DNA from: Siphonodentalium dalli
Taxonomy: Eukaryota > Mollusca > Scaphopoda > Gadilida > Siphonodentaliidae
Length of the DNA: 64,000 nucleotides
NCBI GenBank assembly: GCA_032622095.1
Contig: CP136062.1
Coordinates: 33,604,918 to 33,668,917 of the forward strand
Reading direction: 5' to 3'
The position numbers were made by a program, and so were the translations under genes. Positions 59,101 to 64,000 of this stretch are shown in pieces. A model generated the notes under the pieces. The model searched no databases and was not told the DNA's origin. It worked only from the letters and a program-made list of their open reading frames with translations. Position 1 is the first letter of the stretch. Each line of letters begins with the position of its first letter.

Positions 59101-62100
59101 GGTTGGTTAATTTACTAGCCTGGGTTAATGGAGTTGTGTGATGACTATGAGGTTGGTTAATTTACTATCCTGGGTTGATGGAGTTGTGTTATGACTATGA
59201 TTGTGGTTAATGTACTAGCCTGGGTTGATGGAGTTCTGTGATGACTATGAGGTTGGTTAATTTACTAGCCTGGGTTGATGGAGTTGTGTTATGACTATGA
59301 GGTTGGTTAATTTACTAGTCTGGGTTGATGGAGTTGTGTGTTGACTATGAGGTTGGTTTAATTACTAGCCTGGGTTGATGTAGTTGTGTTATGACTATGA
59401 GGTTGGTTAATTTACTAGCCTGGGTTGATGAAGTAGTGTAATGACTATGAGGTTCGTTAATTTACTAGCCTGGGTTGATGGAGTTGTGTGATGACTATGA
59501 GGTTGGTTAATTTACTAGCCTGGGTTGATAGAGTTGTGTGATGACTATGAGGTTGGTTAATTTACTAGCCTGGGTTGAAGGAGTTGTGTTATGACTATGA
59601 GGTTGGTTAATTTACTAGCCTGGGTTGATGGAGTTGTGTGAAGACTAAGAGTTTGGTTAATTTACTAGCCTGGGTTGATGAAGTTGTGTGATGACTATGA
59701 GGTTCGTTAATTTACTAGCCTGGATTGATGGAGTTGTGTTATGACTATGAGGTTCGTTAATTTACTAACCTGGGTTGATGGAGTTGTGTGATGACTATGA
59801 GGTTCGTTAATTTACTAGCCTGGGTTGATGGAGTTGTGTTATGAATATGATTGTGGTTAATTTACTAGCCTGGGTTGATGGAGTTGTGTAATGACTATGA
59901 GGTTGGTTAATTTACTAGCCTGGGTTGATGGAGTTGTGTGATGACTATGAGGTTCGTTAATTTACTAGCCTGGGTTGATGAAGTTGTGTGATGACTATGA
60001 GGTTCGTTAATTTACTAGCCTGGGTTGATGGAGTTGTGTTATGACTATGAGGTTCGTTAATTTTCTAGCCTGGGTTGATGAAGTTGTGTTATGAATATGA
60101 GGTTGGTTAATTTACTAGCCTGTGTTGATGGAGTTGTGTGATGACTATGAGGTTGGTTAATTTACTAGCCTGGGTTGATGGAGTTGTGTGATGACTATGA
60201 GGTTGGTTAATTTACTAGCCTGGGTTGATGGAGTTGTGTTATGACTATGATTGTGGTTAATTTACTAGCCTGGGTTGATGGAGTTGTGTTATGACTATGA
60301 GGTTGGTTAATTTACTAGCCTGTGTTGATGGAGTTGTGTGATGACTATGAGTTTGGTTAATTTACTAGCCTGGGTTGATGGAGTTGTGTATTGACTATGA
60401 GTTTGGTTAATTTACTAGCCTGGGTTGATGGAGTTGTGTATTGACTATGAGTTTGGTTAATTTACTAGCCTGTGTTGATGGAGTTGTGTGATGACTATGA
60501 GGTTGGTTAATTTACTAGCCTGGGTTGGTGGAGTTGTGTGATGACTATGAGTTTGGTTAATTTACTAGCCTGGGTTGATGGAGTTGTGTGATGACTATGA
60601 GTTTGGTTAATTTACTAGCCTGTGTTGATGGAGTTGTGTTATGACTATGAGGTTGGTTAATTTACTAGCCTGTGTTGATGGAGTTGTGTGATGACTATGA
60701 GTTTGGTTAATTTACTAGCCTGGGTTGATGGAGTTGTGTATTGACTATGAGTTTGGTTAATTTACTAGCCTGGGTTGATGGAGTTGTGTAATGACTATGA
60801 GTTGGGTTAATTTACTAGCCTGGGTTGATGGAGTTGTGTGATGACTATGAGGTTGGTTAATTTACTAGCCTGGGTTGATGGAGTTGTGTGATGACTATGA
60901 GGTTGGTTAATTTACTAACCTGGGTTGATTAAGTTGTGTAATGACTATGAGGTTGGTTAATTCACTAGCCTGGGTTGATGGGTTGATGGAGTTGTGTGAT
61001 GACTATGAGGTTCGTTAAATTACTAGCCTGGGTTGATGGAGTTGTGTGATGACTATGAGGTTCGTTAATTTACTAGCCTGGATTGATGGAGTTGTGTTAT
61101 GACTATGATTGTGGTTAATTTACTAGCCTGGGTTGATGGAGTTGTGTTATGACTATCAGGTTCGTTAATTTACTAGCCTGGGTTGATGGAGTTGTGTTAT
61201 GACTATGAGGTTGGTTAATTTACTAGCCTGGGTTGATGGAGTTGTGTGATGACTATGAGGTTGGTTAATTTACTAGCCTGGGTTGATGGAGTTGTGTGAT
61301 GACTATGAGGTTGGTTAATTTACTAGCCTGGGTTGATGGAGTTGTGTGATGACTATGAGGTTGGTTAATTTACTAGCCTGGGTTGATGGAGTTGTGTGAT
61401 GACTATGAGGTTCGTTAATTTACTAGCCTGGATTGATGGAGTTGTGTTATGACTATGATTGTGGTTAATTTACTAGCCTGGGTTGATGGAGTTGTGTGAT
61501 GACTATGAGGTTGGTTAATTTACTAGCCTGGGTTGATGTAGTTGTGTGATGACTATGAGGTTGGTTAATCTACTAGCCTGGGTTGATGTAGTTGTGTGAT
61601 GACTATGAGTTTGGTTAATTTACTTGCCTGGGTTGATGAAGTTGTGTGATGACTATGAGTTTGGTTAATTTACTAGCCTGGGTTGATGGAGTTGTGTTAT
61701 GAGTATGAGGTTGGTTAATTTACTAGCCTGGGTTGATGGAGTTGTGTGATGACTATGAGGTTAGTTAATTTACTAGCCTGGGTTGATGGAGTTGTGTGAT
61801 GACCATGAGGTTGGTTAATTTACTAGCCTGGGTTGATGGAGTTGTGTGATGACTATGATGTTGGTTAATTTACTAGCCTGGGTTGGTGGAGTTTTGTGAT
61901 GACTATGAGGTTCGTTAATTTACTAGCCTGGATTGATGGAGTTGTGTGATGACTATGAGGTTCGTTAATTTACTAGCCTGTGTTGATGGAGTTGTTTGAT
62001 GACACTGATGTTGGTTAATTTACTAGCCTGGGTTGATGGAGTTGTGTGATGACTATGAGGTTCGTTAATTTACTAGCCTGGATTGATGGAGTTGTGTGAT

Positions 62101-64000
62101 GACTATCAGGTTCGTTAATTTACTAGCCTGGGTTGATGGAGTTGTGTGATGACTATGATGTTGGTTAATTTACTAGCCTGGGTTGATGAAGTTGTGTTAT
62201 GACTATGAGGTTGGTTAATTTACTAGCCTGGGTTGATTGAGTTGTGTGATGACTATGAGGTTCGTTAATTTACTAGCCTGGGTTGATGGAGTTGTGTTAT
62301 GACTATGAGGTTCGTTAATTTACTAGCCTGGGTTGATGGAGTTGAGTGATGACTATGAGTTTGGTTAATTTACTAGCCTGGGTTGATGTAGTTGTGTGAT
62401 GACTATGAGGTTGGTTCATTTACTAGCCTGGGTTGATGGAGTTGTGTGATGACTATGAGTTTGGTTAATTTACTAGCCTGGGTTGATGGAGTTGTGTTAT
62501 GACTATGATGTTCGTTAATTTACTAGCCTGTGTTGATGGAGTTGTGTGATGACTATGAGGTTGGTTAATTTACTAGCCTGTGTTGATGGAGTTGTGTGAT
62601 GACTATGAGGTTGGTTAATTTACTAGCCTGGGTTGATGGAGTTGTGTTATGACTATGAGGTTGGTTAATTTACTAGTCTGGGTTGATGGAGTTGTGTGAT
62701 GACTATGATGTTGGTTAATTTACTAGCCTGTGTTGATGAAGTTGTGTTATGACTATGAGGTTGGTTAATTTACTAGCCTGGGTTGATTGAGTTGTGTGAT
62801 GACTATGAGGTTCGTTAATTTACTAGCCTGGGTTGATGGAGTTGTGTTATGACTATGAGGTTCGTAAATTTACTAGCCTGGGTTGATGGAGTTGTGTGAT
62901 GACTATGAGTTTGGTTAATTTACTAGCCTGGGTTGATGTAGTTGTGTGATGACTATGAGGTTGGTTCATTTACTAGCCTGGGTTGATGGAGTTGTGTGAT
63001 GACTATGAGTTTGGTTAATTTACTAGCCTGGGTTGATGGAGTTGTGTGATGACCATGAGGTTGGTTAATTTACTAGCCTGGGTTGATGGAGTTGTGTGAT
63101 GACTATGATGTTGGTTAATTTACTAGCCTGGGTTGGTGGAGTTGTGTGATGACTATGAGGTTCGTTAAATTACTAGCCTGGATTGATGGAGTTGTGTGAT
63201 GACTATGAGGTTCGTTAATTTAATAGCCTGGGTTGATGGAGTTGTTTGATGACACTGATGTTGGTTAATTTACTAGCCTGGGTTGATGGAGTTGTGTGAT
63301 GACTATGAGGTTCGTTAATTTACTAGCCTGGATTGATGGAGTTGTATGATGACTATGAGGTTCGTTAATTTACTAGCCTGGGTTGATGGAGTTGTGTGAT
63401 GACTATGATGTTGGTTAATTTACTAGCCTGGGTTGATGAAGTTGTGTGATGGCTATGAGGTTGGTTAATTTACTAACCTGGGTTGATGGAGTTGTGTAAT
63501 GACTATGAGGTTGGTTAATATTCTAGCCTGGGTTGATGGAGTTGTGTGATGACTATGAGGTTGGTTAATTTACTAGTCTGGATTGATGGAGTTGTGTGAT
63601 GACTATGAGGTTGGTTAATTTACTATCCTGGGTTGATGGAGTTGTGTTATGACTATGATTGTGGTTAATTTACTAGCCTGGGTTGATGGAGTTGTGTGAT
63701 GACTATGAGGTTGGTTAATTTACTAGCCTGGGTTGATGGAGTTGTGTTATGACTATGAGGTTGGTTAATTTACTAGTCTGGGTTGATGGAGTTGTGTGTT
63801 GACTATGATTGTGGTTAATTTACTAGCCTGGGTTGATGGAGTTGTGTGATGACTATGAGGTTGGTTAATTTACTAGCCTGGGTTGATGTAGTTGTGTTAT
63901 GACTATGAGGTTGGTTAATTTACTAGCCTGGGTTGATGGAGTTGTGTAATGACTATGAGGTTCGTTAATTTACTAGCCTGGGTTGATGGAGTTGTGTGAT
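50167..64000 (+). repeat. 50-bp satellite array, right part, about 277 units, runs off the window
   Basis: Same unit, phase convention and orientation as the left part. The first units reproduce the order of variants that follows the AGCTCGGGCT unit elsewhere (AGCCTAGG, then CTATGCG with TTAATTGACT). Further right a different set of variants dominates and higher-order repeats are longer. Marker TTAATGTACTAGCCCGG occurs at 54849 and again 3,108 bp later. Marker TTCACTAG plus an 8-bp GATGGGTT insertion occurs at 57403 and again 3,558 bp later. Marker GTTGTTTGATGACACT occurs at 61991 and again 1,250 bp later. The array has no right edge in this window. Confidence 0.97.

Noticed and set aside
24098-64000. 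CRISPR array or clustered spacer-like arrangement
   Set aside because: Repeats are contiguous with no unique spacers, the genome is eukaryotic and no cas genes are present.

Overview
This is eukaryotic, AT-rich, gene-poor DNA dominated by repeats. It most likely comes from a marine invertebrate, and a bivalve or other mollusc is my best guess. The guess rests on three things: the tRNA-derived SINE at 15.6-15.9 kb, whose 3' half I associate with molluscan SINEs; non-LTR retrotransposon families of the kind common in lophotrochozoans; and an intronless, orphan-like rhodopsin-class GPCR. No species can be named from the sequence alone.

Layout. 0-7 kb: non-coding sequence with three minisatellites: a 30-bp unit at 1.0-1.8 kb, a 37-bp unit at 2.3-2.5 kb, and a 33-bp unit in about 103 copies at 3.4-6.8 kb. 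8.1-11.5 kb: a 5'-truncated, frameshifted LINE on the minus strand. 11.5-16.8 kb: a cluster of small non-autonomous DNA elements and foldbacks. It includes a piggyBac-like MITE with TTAA flanks, a 402-bp TA-flanked MITE, a full SINE with a perfect 12-bp target-site duplication, and several 70-150 bp palindromes. 17.3-18.4 kb: the only host gene I can support, a GPCR on the minus strand. 19.7-20.7 kb: three diverged tandem copies of a ~340-bp unit. 21.1-21.7 kb: a 591-bp TTAA-flanked MITE.

24.1-64.0 kb: a very large tandem array of a 50-bp unit, about 33 kb in the window and running off the right edge. It has nested higher-order repeats of 0.65, 0.85, 1.25, 2.1 and 3.0-3.5 kb. The array is split once, at 43.5-50.2 kb, by a 6.66-kb LINE with an apparently intact 1049-residue endonuclease/reverse transcriptase (ORF2) and a broken ORF1.

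The most informative place is that insertion. The satellite's variant order continues across the LINE, so the empty site can be inferred from other copies of the same higher-order repeat. A short target-site duplication is visible. The LINE's 5' junction carries 99 bp of satellite in inverted orientation that exactly matches sequence about 180 bp upstream, as expected from a template switch during insertion.

The genes here do not form a pathway. The GPCR stands alone and the other coding sequence belongs to retrotransposons. I found no defence system, operon, CRISPR array or RNA gene other than the SINE's tRNA-like head. The very long open frames across the 33-bp array follow from its unit length being divisible by three, not from gene content.
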